A DNA stretch of 64,000 bases from Comamonas serinivorans (GCF_002158865.1 NZ_CP021455.1:3968001-4032000); one strand, 5' to 3'; shown: positions 25,002-32,597, counted from the first letter of the stretch. Numbers and translations: made by a program. The notes: generated by a model not told the origin, from the letters alone.

Positions 25002-25469
25002 ATGATCCGCATCCCCGTCACACTCGCTCTCCGCCCAGGATGGGAGCACGTCCCCGACTCCTACGTCTCGCCTGTTGTCTCAATAGGCATCTCGGCCATG
25101 CCGGTGGCTTCGGCCGATGGAACCGTCACGCGAAACCCGCCACACAACGCCCTTGCTCTGGTAGACACAGGCGCCGACACCATCTGGGCTGATAAGAAAT
25201 TCCTGGTCCAGATCGGCGCGCAGAAGATTGGTCCAAGCAAAGCCGTCACGAGAACTGCTCAGGGCGATCAAGTGCTTGATGAGTACGCCGTTTTTCTTCA
25301 CATCCCTGGTATGAAGCCATTGCCAATGCGGGTTGCCGCCCTTCCATTCGATGGCGACACCCGGGCTTATCAAGTCATCATGGGCATGATGTTCATCAAG
25401 AGCGGGCGGCTCGTTATTGACCCGCAGAATGAGAGCTTTCTTGACCTGCCCGAGAACTTTGGCAGGTGA
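25002..25469 (+). CDS. Retropepsin-like aspartyl protease
   Basis: A 155-residue protein. NALALVDTGADTIWADKKFL near residue 50 contains the DTGA catalytic motif with following beta strands, and VIMGMMFIKSG near residue 126 takes the place of the retropepsin IIGRD end-helix. The single-domain length suits a retroviral-type protease acting as a dimer. It is read against the surrounding operon and starts with ATG at 25,002. It could process virion or host proteins; targets are unknown. Confidence 0.7.
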   Translation: MIRIPVTLALRPGWEHVPDSYVSPVVSIGISAMPVASADGTVTRNPPHNALALVDTGADTIWADKKFLVQIGAQKIGPSKAVTRTAQGDQVLDEYAVFLHIPGMKPLPMRVAALPFDGDTRAYQVIMGMMFIKSGRLVIDPQNESFLDLPENFGR

Positions 25470-25471
25470 AT

Positions 25472-25864
25472 TCAATGCGGTCGCGCTAGCTGCCCCAACG
25501 CCCAGCGCGCCGCCTCCCGGCTCTGGGCCTTCTCACTCGGATCCGCGGCCACCTTCTCCCAGGCTCGCACCTGACGGGCGTGCGCCTCATCGAAGGCCTT
25601 GCGCTTCGCCTCGCGACTGGCCATGCCCTGATCCAGCCACACGTGGCACGGGTAGCACGCCCACACCGACCACTCGTCGTTCGCCTTGCGCATCGCGCCC
25701 TTGCCATGCTTGGCTTGGTTGCTGTGGGCGGCCACCGTGGTCTGCATGCCATTGCGGCACACCCCCTTGACCCGCATCAGGCACGGCCGCTCGCGCGCCA
25801 TGTCCAGCAGGGCGCGGTTGCGGTGCGCCTCCTCCTTCAGCAACTGGGTGAACATCACGCCCAT
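25472..25864 (-). CDS. DUF1364 nuclease-like protein
   Basis: A 130-residue protein. Its RERPCLMRVKGVCRNGMQTT with AHSNQAKHGKGAMRK, then WACYPCHVWLDQG, matches DUF1364 (Cys pair around an AHS/H segment, HNH-like). The family is common in lambdoid phages at this position, after the DUF1367 gene, and is predicted to act in recombination or DNA processing. The start could also be the ATG at 25,855. Confidence 0.75.
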   Translation of the reverse strand: MGVMFTQLLKEEAHRNRALLDMARERPCLMRVKGVCRNGMQTTVAAHSNQAKHGKGAMRKANDEWSVWACYPCHVWLDQGMASREAKRKAFDEAHARQVRAWEKVAADPSEKAQSREAARWALGQLARPH

Positions 25865-26385
25865 TCGTCAAACCCCATCAAAAATGCATTCATCGCATCG
25901 GCCCGCTTCACCGGGTCCTTGATGCCTGGCCACAGCGTGCGCTGCGCGTGCTCGGTGCGCAGGAATCGCACCATCTGCACGTGCACCTCGCGCATGTCGT
26001 TGTCCTCCAGCTCGGCGTAGCTGATCGAGTTCGGCACGGGAATCACGCCCCCCTTAGGCCCGGGGAACCACTCCACGTGGCCTGCCCCCACCTTCAGCCA
26101 GTCGCGAAAGCTGCGGAACTGCTCGAACCGCTCCTGCGCCTCAAACAGCGCCTGCTCCATCGCCATGTGCCGGCGGTGAAACGGGCCGCTGCGCGCCTTG
26201 TGGCTGACGATCTCCACGATCTCGCCCGGCTCCAGCCGAAAGATCGAGGCCCACAGCCGGCGCCACTGGCGCTTGCCCTTCTCGCCCAGGCCATCCACGG
26301 CACCGAAGATCACGCGGCGCGCAGCCTCCGCGTCAGCCGCGGGGATCGGCCCCATGTCCATCCGGACCAACTCAATCCTTGCCAC
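25855..26385 (-). CDS. DUF1367 protein
   Basis: A 176-residue protein of the DUF1367 type found in lambdoid phages: ARIELVRMDMGPIPAADAEA at the start, GPFHRRHMAMEQALFEAQER and FPGPKGGVIPVPNSISY. Function unproven; the neighbours are recombination nucleases. Confidence 0.65.
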   Translation of the reverse strand: MARIELVRMDMGPIPAADAEAARRVIFGAVDGLGEKGKRQWRRLWASIFRLEPGEIVEIVSHKARSGPFHRRHMAMEQALFEAQERFEQFRSFRDWLKVGAGHVEWFPGPKGGVIPVPNSISYAELEDNDMREVHVQMVRFLRTEHAQRTLWPGIKDPVKRADAMNAFLMGFDEWA

Positions 26386-26662
26386 GTCGCCCCCTTGCCC
26401 ATTGGGCCGCTGCAGCTGCGCCGTGCCAGCGGAACAGCTTGTCGAACTTCACCGCCACCTGCTGCGGCGCCTTGTGTGGGCACGCCTGCGGGCATCGCCC
26501 GTCGCCGGCACCTGCCAGCAGATCCAGGCTGTGCCTGCAGTAGCCGTAGTCGAGGGACCATGGCGCGCGCACAGGCTCGGCACGGGCATGGCACGGGTAC
26601 GGCAGAGCCGCGCTGCCATGGCGCGCGCTGGGCGCCTGGCTCAGGGTGTCGTCGGCAGGCAT
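26372..26662 (-). CDS. Cys-rich phage protein
   Basis: A 96-residue protein with HSLDLLAGAGDGRCPQACPH and two further Cys residues, resembling small zinc-binding proteins near RusA in other prophages. GAGG seven bases before the ATG. It overlaps both neighbours (21 and 14 nt). Confidence 0.55.
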   Translation of the reverse strand: MPADDTLSQAPSARHGSAALPYPCHARAEPVRAPWSLDYGYCRHSLDLLAGAGDGRCPQACPHKAPQQVAVKFDKLFRWHGAAAAAQWARGRRGKD

Positions 26663-26997
26663 CCCGTCACCTCCACCTTCACATACCCACCCACCTGGTC
26701 GGCCCCCGCAATGCTCAGGCTCCAGTGCCGGTCATCCACCCCCAGCACGTCGGCCAACCCGTCCAGGCCCGACTTCATGCGCGCCAGCGCGTTGTCCAGA
26801 TCGAACGCGCGCCGGCTGGGCGGGTAGAACACCAGCGACAGGTGCAGGCGGGCTGCCTCCTGGCGCCGCACACCTTGAGCCCGCGCCTGGGTGGCGCAGG
26901 CCGCGCGATAGGCCTTCTTCGCCCGCGCGAGCACCGCCCAGTGGCTGCGCGCATTCGGGCTCAACTCCTTGGGTGGCCAGGGCAACATCAGCTCCAT
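26641..26997 (-). CDS. rusA: RusA-like Holliday junction resolvase
   Basis: A 118-residue protein. LPWPPKELSPNARSHWAVLA at the start and FDLDNALARMKSGLDGLADV, carrying the DxDN catalytic Asp pair, match RusA. ATG at 26,997 overlaps the preceding stop. It resolves four-way junctions in phage recombination or replication. Confidence 0.85.
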   Translation of the reverse strand: MELMLPWPPKELSPNARSHWAVLARAKKAYRAACATQARAQGVRRQEAARLHLSLVFYPPSRRAFDLDNALARMKSGLDGLADVLGVDDRHWSLSIAGADQVGGYVKVEVTGCLPTTP

Positions 26998-27500
26998 CAC
27001 ACCCCCAACCCGGACCAGGGCGATGCCGCCAACGGCTTGCGATAGTCGCCACGCCGGATCGCGCTGGCGTAGCTCAGCGAAATGCCCGCCTCCTTGGCCA
27101 GCGCCGCCAGATCGCCACCCGCGCGGATGGCGGCGGCCATCTCCGGCGACACCTTGCTGCGCCGCCCTTGGGCCAGCGCGCACCGAATCGCGTGCGTCTT
27201 GCGGTCCACCCGGTTGGCCAGCGCTGCCTGCGTCGCCGACACCGACCGCTTGGCCAGGTGCGCAATGCAGCCATCCACCCCGCATGCCGGGTAGACGTTC
27301 ATCCCGGCATGCTGCGCCTTACCCTCCAGCATCCACGCCGCCCGGTACAGGCCCACCCGCTGGATCACGCCCTGGTCGTCGGTCACGTGCACCAACGGGC
27401 CCGCCTTGCGCTTGCTGCGATACACCAGGTGGCCATCCTCCGTGGGCGCGCAGTTCAGGCGGATGCGCGCCAGCGTTGCGGCCCGCTGCCGCTCGGTCAT
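26997..27500 (-). CDS. HNH-like / HTH phage protein
   Basis: A 167-residue protein. The first part (LVYRSKRKAGPLVHVTD, AAWMLEGKAQHAG, CGVDGCIAHLAKRS) has the layout of a degenerate HNH_3 nuclease with two Cys; the C-terminal part (DLAALAKEAGISLSYASAIR) is a helix-turn-helix. ATG at 27,500 overlaps the upstream stop. Functional activity of the HNH part is doubtful. Confidence 0.5.
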   Translation of the reverse strand: MTERQRAATLARIRLNCAPTEDGHLVYRSKRKAGPLVHVTDDQGVIQRVGLYRAAWMLEGKAQHAGMNVYPACGVDGCIAHLAKRSVSATQAALANRVDRKTHAIRCALAQGRRSKVSPEMAAAIRAGGDLAALAKEAGISLSYASAIRRGDYRKPLAASPWSGLGV

Positions 27501-27763
27501 CGCCTTGATAACACCCACGCCTGCTCCTTGGCGAGCGCCCTTAACTCGCTTTCCCTGTGACCGTGCGTGCCCCACTCCACCAGCACCTGGCGGCACCGCG
27601 CCGCAATCACATCCCTTGGCTTCCTCAAACATCGCTGCAGTACCTGAATCATTCGCGCGCCGCAGTGCAGGCACGCCGGGTTGAAAAATCGATGGCTCTC
27701 GTCCTCGCGGAATGCCATGCACTGGTGGCATCCGGCAGGCTTCAGATGCGGTTTCTTCGCCAT
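27497..27763 (-). CDS. Small zinc-finger phage protein
   Basis: An 88-residue protein with CHQC and CLHC pairs around residues 12-32, a zinc-ribbon-type N-terminus, then a helical Arg-rich part. Probably DNA-associated; no family recognised. Confidence 0.55.
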   Translation of the reverse strand: MAKKPHLKPAGCHQCMAFREDESHRFFNPACLHCGARMIQVLQRCLRKPRDVIAARCRQVLVEWGTHGHRESELRALAKEQAWVLSRR

Positions 27764-27939
27764 GGCGATTGCCTGCTTCGGCCCGCTGGCCGCATCGCGT
27801 GCGCGTGCAAGCGGCCCCAGCCCTGGCTGAACTCGGGCCACGGCAGCACGGCCGCCTCGCCGTAGCGCTTCACCTGCCCCTCCCACGCGCGGCGTGCGGG
27901 GTGAACCTGCGGGTTGCCCCGTCCTGCTGCTGGCACCAT
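27742..27939 (-). CDS. Small basic phage protein
   Basis: A 65-residue Arg/Gly-rich protein starting MVPAAGRGNPQV. The ATG overlaps the preceding stop (TGATG). No family recognised. Confidence 0.4.
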   Translation of the reverse strand: MVPAAGRGNPQVHPARRAWEGQVKRYGEAAVLPWPEFSQGWGRLHAHAMRPAGRSRQSPWRRNRI

Positions 27940-28169
27940 CACTCGGCCTCCTTGGCGGCTGTCCAAACGATCCCCGAGCGCCCGCTCACACCCTTGCGGC
28001 GCGTGCCGCTGTTCACCACCAGGCCGGCGGTCACCAGCTCGTAGCGCCTGGGGCGCGCGGCGTCGGGGTGCAGGTACAGGCCCAGGGTGATTTCGTCATC
28101 CGTCCGCCCGGCTTCGCCAGCCACGCGCACGAACTCCAGAATCAGGCGGTGGAAGTGGTTCAGGCGCAT
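27939..28169 (-). CDS. Small winged-helix-like protein
   Basis: A 76-residue protein whose pattern RTDDEITLGLYLHPDAARPR followed by YELVTAGLVVNSGTRRKG and SGIVW looks like a winged-helix DNA-binding unit. It overlaps the P-like gene by 10 nt. Confidence 0.5.
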   Translation of the reverse strand: MRLNHFHRLILEFVRVAGEAGRTDDEITLGLYLHPDAARPRRYELVTAGLVVNSGTRRKGVSGRSGIVWTAAKEAE

Positions 28170-28627
28170 GGCCCCTCCGGCTTGATGCCCAGGGCTTCGC
28201 GTGCAAACCGAAGCCGAACGGCCCTCACCTTCACACCGGCCTCGTGCTCGCGCAGGATGCGGTGGGCCCATGCCTTCGGGTCGTGAGCCGTTGCAGCGAC
28301 AGCCTGGGACGCCTGGGCCATGACCTCGGCCACCACAGCCGGATCCGCCTGAGGCGCCGGCAAGGCCTTGAACTCGGGTGGCGGCGCCTTGCGGGCCATG
28401 TCGCGGAATTCGCGCACGGTCGGCGGCTTGCCGGGCGGCAAGTGCTCGAGCGCGTGCTTGATGCCTTCGGGAAAGCGTTGGAAGCCGGCCAGCTCATGGG
28501 CCCAATCGGCCTTCACATCGGCCATGTCCAGGCCCTCCCAGCGAGCCAGAAAATCCCGGCCGTAGGTCAGCGTCAGCTTCGTGAAAATCTTGTCCACCCA
28601 GGACATGGGCAGGTCATCCGTCGTCAT
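28160..28627 (-). CDS. Replication protein P-like (helicase-loading role)
   Basis: A 155-residue protein. The N-terminus (SWVDKIFTKLTLTYGRDFLA, then DVKADWAHELAGFQ and PPTVREFRDMARKAPPP) matches phage replication P-type proteins of betaproteobacterial prophages. It directly follows the O-like initiator with an ATGA overlap, giving a lambda-like O-P pair. It should recruit the host DnaB helicase. Confidence 0.65.
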   Translation of the reverse strand: MTTDDLPMSWVDKIFTKLTLTYGRDFLARWEGLDMADVKADWAHELAGFQRFPEGIKHALEHLPPGKPPTVREFRDMARKAPPPEFKALPAPQADPAVVAEVMAQASQAVAATAHDPKAWAHRILREHEAGVKVRAVRLRFAREALGIKPEGPCA

Positions 28628-29544
28628 GCGGCACCCCCAATCCGGCGCGTCTCGTCAACGCGGCGCGCCTCCACCTCGAAGAACTCCGACGCCTGCTGTG
28701 GCGACACTCCAGGTGCCTTGCGCGCGATGGATGGCGCAACCTCCTGCATCCGCTCGCGCATCGACCGCTGGTAGGCCGTCTCCCCCGTCGTCGCCGAGCT
28801 GCTGCGCTGGCGGTCGGCCAGCAGCCAATCGGCCTTCAGGCCCTGGCTGCCCCGCAGGCACCATTCCCGCAGGAAGGCATCCAGCGACATGCCCGCCTTC
28901 TCGGCCTCGCGACGGGCGCTGTCGAGCACCGTGGCCGTCACCACCGCCTTCTTGGTCTTGCGCAGCTGCAGCCAGTCGGCCCACGTCTGCTCGGTCACGC
29001 CATCGGGGCAGGTCGGGGTGTCGGCGCGCGCTTGCGTGCGCCCCTTGGGGATTTCAGTGGGGGATTTCAGTGGGGGATTTCGTGCAACTTCTGAGGTTGC
29101 AGGGGGTGCAATTTCTGAGGTTGCAGGGGGTGCAACTTCTGAGGTTGCAGGGGGTGCAACGTGGGGTTGCGGGGGGTGCAACGTGGGGTTGCGGGGGGCT
29201 GTGCTGTGATTCGGCACCTCGCGCAGGCTGTCTGCCGGGGTATTCGTGTCCATCACCACCCGCATCAAATTGCTGGTCTGGCCACCGTCAGCGCCGCGGC
29301 GCGCGGACACCATCACATAGCCGCACTCGCGCAGATGCATGATGGATTTGCTGACCGCTTGCCGGGTGATGCCCAGCATGGCGCCGATGCGCCCCTGAGA
29401 GGGCATGCACCAGCCCTGCTTGTCTGTGTGCATACCCAACGAGCACAACACCGTCAGATCGCGCGGAGACAGCCGCTTGTCCAGCAGCGCTACCGCAGGA
29501 ATAACCGCGTAGCGCGGGGTTTCGGTTTCTGTGGACGAACTCAT
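28624..29544 (-). CDS. Replication initiator O-like with internal origin
   Basis: A 306-residue protein. The N-terminal DNA-binding part (YAVIPAVALLDKRLSPRDLT, CMPSQGRIGAMLGITRQAVS) is a winged helix as in phage replication initiators. Residues about 115-150 are encoded by five iterons (29,083-29,192), so the protein reads through its own origin, producing a PPATSEVA-type repeat. The C-terminal part is helical. The arrangement parallels lambda O and ori. Confidence 0.75.
   Translation of the reverse strand: MSSSTETETPRYAVIPAVALLDKRLSPRDLTVLCSLGMHTDKQGWCMPSQGRIGAMLGITRQAVSKSIMHLRECGYVMVSARRGADGGQTSNLMRVVMDTNTPADSLREVPNHSTAPRNPTLHPPQPHVAPPATSEVAPPATSEIAPPATSEVARNPPLKSPTEIPKGRTQARADTPTCPDGVTEQTWADWLQLRKTKKAVVTATVLDSARREAEKAGMSLDAFLREWCLRGSQGLKADWLLADRQRSSSATTGETAYQRSMRERMQEVAPSIARKAPGVSPQQASEFFEVEARRVDETRRIGGAA
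29049..29080. repeat. Tandem GGGATTTCAGTGG repeats next to the iterons
   Basis: About two and a half tandem copies of a 13-bp unit (GGGATTTCAGTGG). They lie directly beside the iteron block and may be part of the same origin. Confidence 0.6.
29083..29192. repeat. Five iterons, probable prophage replication origin
   Basis: Copies at 29,083-29,101, 29,107-29,125 and 29,131-29,149 are 19-bp near-palindromes TGCAACTTCTGAGGTTGCA with 24-bp spacing; two shorter variants (TGCAACGTGGGGTTGC) follow at 29,155 and 29,177. Similar iterons in the lambda O gene bind the initiator, so this is a probable origin. Confidence 0.75.
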
Positions 29545-29945
29545 CCCCGAGCCCCCTTCTTGCTATTGCAAGACCGACACATGGCTTGCAGGTTTTCAAA
29601 CGTTGTGGGGCCGCCCTTCGATTCGGGGACGATGTGATCGCAGCACAGATCCTCATACCCGCCGCAACTCTTGCAGCGATAGGCATCACGCTCGAAAACT
29701 CGGCGCCTCAGGTTGGCGTCGATCTTGGCCTTTTTGTATCCGGTCTCTCGTGGCTTCTCCCAAGAGCGTTGGATGCCAAGCTCCCTGGCGATGATTTCCA
29801 GAATCCCGCCGCCATCGCCATCGCCCCAATGCCAGATGGCACCAATGAGTTGACGATGGCTATCAGCGAACGCTTTCAGCGCGTTCACGGCATCGCGCTC
29901 CTTCTTAATTGCCGCTTCAAGGTCGAGTTGACGATCCCAGCTCAT
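29541..29945 (-). CDS. HNH endonuclease
   Basis: A 134-residue protein with a C-terminal HNH site: RRVFERDAYRCKSCGGYEDL, then CDHIVPESKGGPTTFENLQA and CRSCNSKK. Two C-x2-C pairs hold a zinc. ATG at 29,945 overlaps the upstream stop. Homing or phage DNA-processing nuclease; specificity unknown. Confidence 0.8.
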   Translation of the reverse strand: MSWDRQLDLEAAIKKERDAVNALKAFADSHRQLIGAIWHWGDGDGGGILEIIARELGIQRSWEKPRETGYKKAKIDANLRRRVFERDAYRCKSCGGYEDLCCDHIVPESKGGPTTFENLQAMCRSCNSKKGARG

Positions 29946-30235
29946 GCCACCTCCCAGACCCGGTAGCCGTTGCGGCACACGTCGTCGCCACCCGACTGCA
30001 CCACGCGGGCGCGGCCGGCTCGGGCCAGCTCGGGCAGCCGCCGGTCAATCTGCACCACGGTCAGCCCCGTGGCGTGGGTCAGCTCCCACGCGGTCGCCTG
30101 CCCAAGCTCGGCCAGGGCGGCCTCAATGCGGTCGCAGTGCGGGCCCGAGAACATCACGGCATGCTCGGCCGCCTCCATGCTGGTCACAGGGTCGTGCGCA
30201 CGCACCAGCAAGCGCGCATCTGTCGCCGCTCCCAT
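29942..30235 (-). CDS. Winged-helix phage protein
   Basis: A 97-residue protein with a winged-helix shape (CDRIEAALAELGQATAWELT, QIDRRLPELARAGRARVVQS). Common beside replication genes in prophages; function unproven. Confidence 0.55.
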   Translation of the reverse strand: MGAATDARLLVRAHDPVTSMEAAEHAVMFSGPHCDRIEAALAELGQATAWELTHATGLTVVQIDRRLPELARAGRARVVQSGGDDVCRNGYRVWEVA

Positions 30236-30486
30236 CAGGCACCCCGCTGCGCGTTGTCAGACACGCCACCGACCCGATCCAGGCGCTGCAGGATCAAACT
30301 GCGCACATGCTCTTTGCCAAACACGTCGATGGAGACAACGTGCTCGATGTACTCGGACTCGGACGAGAAGCCGGCATCCATCCAACGACGGCGGGCTGCC
30401 TCTTTCAGTTCATCGGAGACGCGTGCCTCCAGCTTGGAATTTTTCTTGCCGCCAATGAGGGCGCGGCTGAATGGAATGGCTGTCAT
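30235..30486 (-). CDS. Small RHH-like DNA-binding protein
   Basis: An 83-residue protein: KNSKLEARVSDELKEAARRR and MDAGFSSESEYIEHVVSIDV have the strand-helix-turn-helix order of a ribbon-helix-helix unit. ATG at 30,486 is chosen for the compact start. Confidence 0.55.
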   Translation of the reverse strand: MTAIPFSRALIGGKKNSKLEARVSDELKEAARRRWMDAGFSSESEYIEHVVSIDVFGKEHVRSLILQRLDRVGGVSDNAQRGA

Positions 30487-30529
30487 GTGGCGGTCTTCGG
30501 GGTGAGGGTGCCCACCACTGCCATGGCTA

Positions 30530-30555
30530 CGATGGTGGTTCTCAAGCAACCATCG
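30530..30555. repeat. Inverted repeat upstream of the convergent gene
   Basis: CGATGGT (30,530-30,536) and ACCATCG (30,549-30,555) form an inverted repeat in the leader of the plus-strand gene. Possible operator. Confidence 0.4.
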
Positions 30556-30570
30556 CCATGGAGGGCGGAC

Positions 30571-31056
30571 GTGATAGAAATTTCAGCGGCCTTGTCAGGA
30601 CTGAACGCGGCCATCGGCCTGCTTCGCGCGGCATCCGCCGCACGAGATGAAGCCCAAGTCCGGGGCGCACTCGCAGCAGTCAATGAACGGCTTTTCGACG
30701 TGCAAACTGCCAACCTGCATGTGATTGAGCAGCTCCACACGTCGCAGACGCGCATCCACGCACTCACCGAAGAACTGCGACAGCTCAGAGCAAGTCAAGC
30801 GGATCGTTCGCTCTATGTCCTGCACAACCTCGCCAAAGGGTCTGGGCGTCACTTCTGGGCCTACCGCTACGACTTGGCGCGCGCACCCGATGACGGCCCC
30901 TCGGGCCCGCCGCATTACCTCTGCCAGCCTTGTTTCGAGGCCGGCCGCAAGGTCGTTCTCACCAGCAACGGCCGCCACATCTGGTACTGCAGCGTTTGTC
31001 GCGCCCAGGGGTACGCTGGCGACGACGATGACTACGCCCTCATCTCTCAGACTTGA
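30571..31056 (+). CDS. Coiled-coil and zinc-ribbon prophage protein
   Basis: A 161-residue protein with a GTG start at 30,571 and GGAGGG five bases upstream. The first half (EISAALSGLNAAIGLLRAAS onward) is a long helix; the end carries LCQPCFEAGRKVVL and YCSVCRAQG, a zinc ribbon. This layout is common in prophages near the immunity region. It runs against the leftward operon and overlaps an antisense frame. Function unknown. Confidence 0.75.
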   Translation: MIEISAALSGLNAAIGLLRAASAARDEAQVRGALAAVNERLFDVQTANLHVIEQLHTSQTRIHALTEELRQLRASQADRSLYVLHNLAKGSGRHFWAYRYDLARAPDDGPSGPPHYLCQPCFEAGRKVVLTSNGRHIWYCSVCRAQGYAGDDDDYALISQT

Positions 31057-31161
31057 GGCGCGCGATTTCTCAGCCTTTGCTGCTGCCATCAGCTTGGCTG
31101 CAGCCGCAAACTTGTCCGCGTCGAGGACAAACCCGTTGCCCATGTCGATGTACTCACCCAT
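30595..31161 (-). CDS. Possible small gene overlapping the convergent gene
   Basis: A 188-residue frame starting MGEYIDMGNGFVLDADKFAA at 31,161, with GAGGAG upstream and an 8-nt overlap with the cro stop. Only the first 35 codons lie outside the plus-strand gene. The coupled start supports translation; most of the frame is antisense to a real gene, so a full-length product is doubtful. Confidence 0.35.
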   Translation of the reverse strand: MGEYIDMGNGFVLDADKFAAAAKLMAAAKAEKSRASSLRDEGVVIVVASVPLGATNAAVPDVAAVAGENDLAAGLETRLAEVMRRARGAVIGCARQVVAVGPEVTPRPFGEVVQDIERTIRLTCSELSQFFGECVDARLRRVELLNHMQVGSLHVEKPFIDCCECAPDLGFISCGGCRAKQADGRVQS

Positions 31162-31393
31162 GGGCCAACTCCTCAAACATGGCTTTCGCGCGCTTGACTT
31201 GAGCGTTGGTCAGGCGGCCATCGCTGGCTTTCGTGCTCGGGTTCAGCCAAGGGTGTTCAAGCTTCACCTTGGCCGGAATGCCGCGGCGCTTCCAGTTGTT
31301 CACACGACGCGCACCGTTGAGCCCCTGCAAGCCGAGCCGCTTTGCAACCACTGTGCTACCGCCAAGCAGGCGGATGAGTTCCGTGTCTGTCAT
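31154..31393 (-). CDS. Cro-like regulator
   Basis: A 79-residue protein with a YdaS/Cro-type helix-turn-helix (TELIRLLGGSTVVAKRLGLQ, NGARRVNNWKRRGIPAKVKL). Divergent from the CI-like repressor across three operators. A -35/-10 pair (TTGCCA, 17 bp, TTTAAT at 31,401-31,406) reads into it and puts the start of RNA about at the ATG at 31,393, so the message may be leaderless. ATG at 31,402 is the alternative start. Confidence 0.75.
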   Translation of the reverse strand: MTDTELIRLLGGSTVVAKRLGLQGLNGARRVNNWKRRGIPAKVKLEHPWLNPSTKASDGRLTNAQVKRAKAMFEELAHG

Positions 31394-31403
31394 GGCATGC
31401 ATT

Positions 31404-31456
31404 AAACATCATGTTTGCCACTTTGGCAAACGGCATGTTTCAACATTTTGTTGAAA
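31404..31456. promoter_or_regulatory. Lysogeny operators with divergent promoters
   Basis: Three palindromes: AAACATCATGTTT (31,404-31,416), GTTTGCCACTTTGGCAAAC (31,413-31,431) and TTTCAACATTTTGTTGAAA (31,438-31,456). They lie on the cro promoter (TTTAAT -10 at 31,401-31,406) and the divergent repressor promoter (TTGGCA at 31,423-31,428). Confidence 0.7.
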
Positions 31457-31465
31457 AATGAACAC

Positions 31466-32137
31466 ATGCACCCCGTAACAGAGCGAATCCATCAAGCTGT
31501 TGCAACCCTGACTGGGAAGTCCAGCGTTGGTCCCACCGACGTGTCCCAGTTCTTGGGGTTGGCAAACTCTCAGACGGCCAAAAATTGGGAGTCGCGCGGC
31601 CCGTCGAGCGAAGGCCTGGTTGCGGCCGCAGAACGCGGCATCAGCATGAGATGGCTGAGGTCTGGTGAAGGCTCAATGTTCAGCGGCCCCCCACAGGCCA
31701 TTGATCTGGACAACAACCCCGACTACCCCGCCGTGCGTCGGGTGAAGTTCAAGCTGTCGGCAGGGGCGTCCGGCTACGGCATCGAGTACCTGGACGAGGA
31801 AGCTCAGCCCATCGTCTTTCGCAAGGATTGGTTCAGCGCCAACGGCTACCGGGCAGAGAAACTGCTGGCTGTGCGCATAGCCAACGGCAGCATGGAGCCC
31901 GGCCTTTACGACGGCGACATCGTCGTCGTCAACACCGAGCAGGACCAACCCAAGGACGGCGCCGTGTTCGCTGCCAACTATGAAGGCGAAATGGTGATCA
32001 AGCGCCTGCAGCGCGATGCGGGCGAGTGGTGGCTGTGCTCAGACAATCCCGATCAGCGACGCTATCCGCGCAAGGTCTGCCACGAGGGGGTGTTCCTGCT
32101 GGGACAGATCGTCTACAAGCAAAGCTCACATATATAA
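31466..32137 (+). CDS. CI-like repressor with S24 peptidase domain
   Basis: A 223-residue protein. The N-terminal HTH region (TDVSQFLGLANSQTAKNWES) is followed by a LexA/UmuD-type domain: VRIANGSMEPGLYDGDIVVV carries the catalytic Ser, and GAVFAANYEGEMVIKRLQRD the Lys. This layout allows RecA-stimulated self-cleavage and SOS induction. ATG at 31,466 has no Shine-Dalgarno and lies only about 8 nt from a plausible RNA start. It maintains lysogeny. Confidence 0.85.
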   Translation: MHPVTERIHQAVATLTGKSSVGPTDVSQFLGLANSQTAKNWESRGPSSEGLVAAAERGISMRWLRSGEGSMFSGPPQAIDLDNNPDYPAVRRVKFKLSAGASGYGIEYLDEEAQPIVFRKDWFSANGYRAEKLLAVRIANGSMEPGLYDGDIVVVNTEQDQPKDGAVFAANYEGEMVIKRLQRDAGEWWLCSDNPDQRRYPRKVCHEGVFLLGQIVYKQSSHI

Positions 32138-32162
32138 GCAAATGCAGAGATAAAGCAGTGCC

Positions 32163-32573
32163 ATGACACCACTGAAACACCTGTCAATTGCGCTTGCGGC
32201 ATTCGGATGTGCAACCCACCTCATGGCTGCCAGTTTGGTGGAGCAATACGTTATTACTGCGGCCAAGGCTGCAAACGACAGCCTCAAGAACGCACCGAAA
32301 GATGGCGTCACGAAGTCCATCAAAGCCTATGCTCAGGGCTCGACGCTAGTTCACGAACACGTTCTATCGCTACGCCCCGATGTGAGCGAACGAGAGCTGC
32401 AACTCTGGCGGTCTGGCACCAGAAGTGAAGTTGTGCCAGGCGTGTGCAGCCACCTCAAGCAGGACGAGTTCTTCAACAAACACGGCTTCCAGGTCCGGTA
32501 TCGCTATCTCAATCAATCAGGCAAGGTACTGGATGATTTCGTGGTTAACAGGCCAGCGTGCCAGGGTTTGTGA
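32163..32573 (+). CDS. Exported protein downstream of the repressor (lysogenic cargo)
   Basis: A 136-residue protein with a signal peptide (MTPLKHLSIALAAFG, cleavage near HLMAA), then a soluble region with two Cys. It lies 25 nt behind the repressor and ahead of a strong terminator, so it is probably expressed in lysogens. No family recognised; superinfection exclusion or a surface role is possible. Confidence 0.6.
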   Translation: MTPLKHLSIALAAFGCATHLMAASLVEQYVITAAKAANDSLKNAPKDGVTKSIKAYAQGSTLVHEHVLSLRPDVSERELQLWRSGTRSEVVPGVCSHLKQDEFFNKHGFQVRYRYLNQSGKVLDDFVVNRPACQGL

Positions 32574-32597
32574 GGTCAACCGAACAACACCCCTCCA

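Noticed and set aside
29083..29192. Possible CRISPR array
   Set aside because: Repeats are 19 bp with 5-nt gaps, inside a coding gene, no cas genes: iterons fit better.
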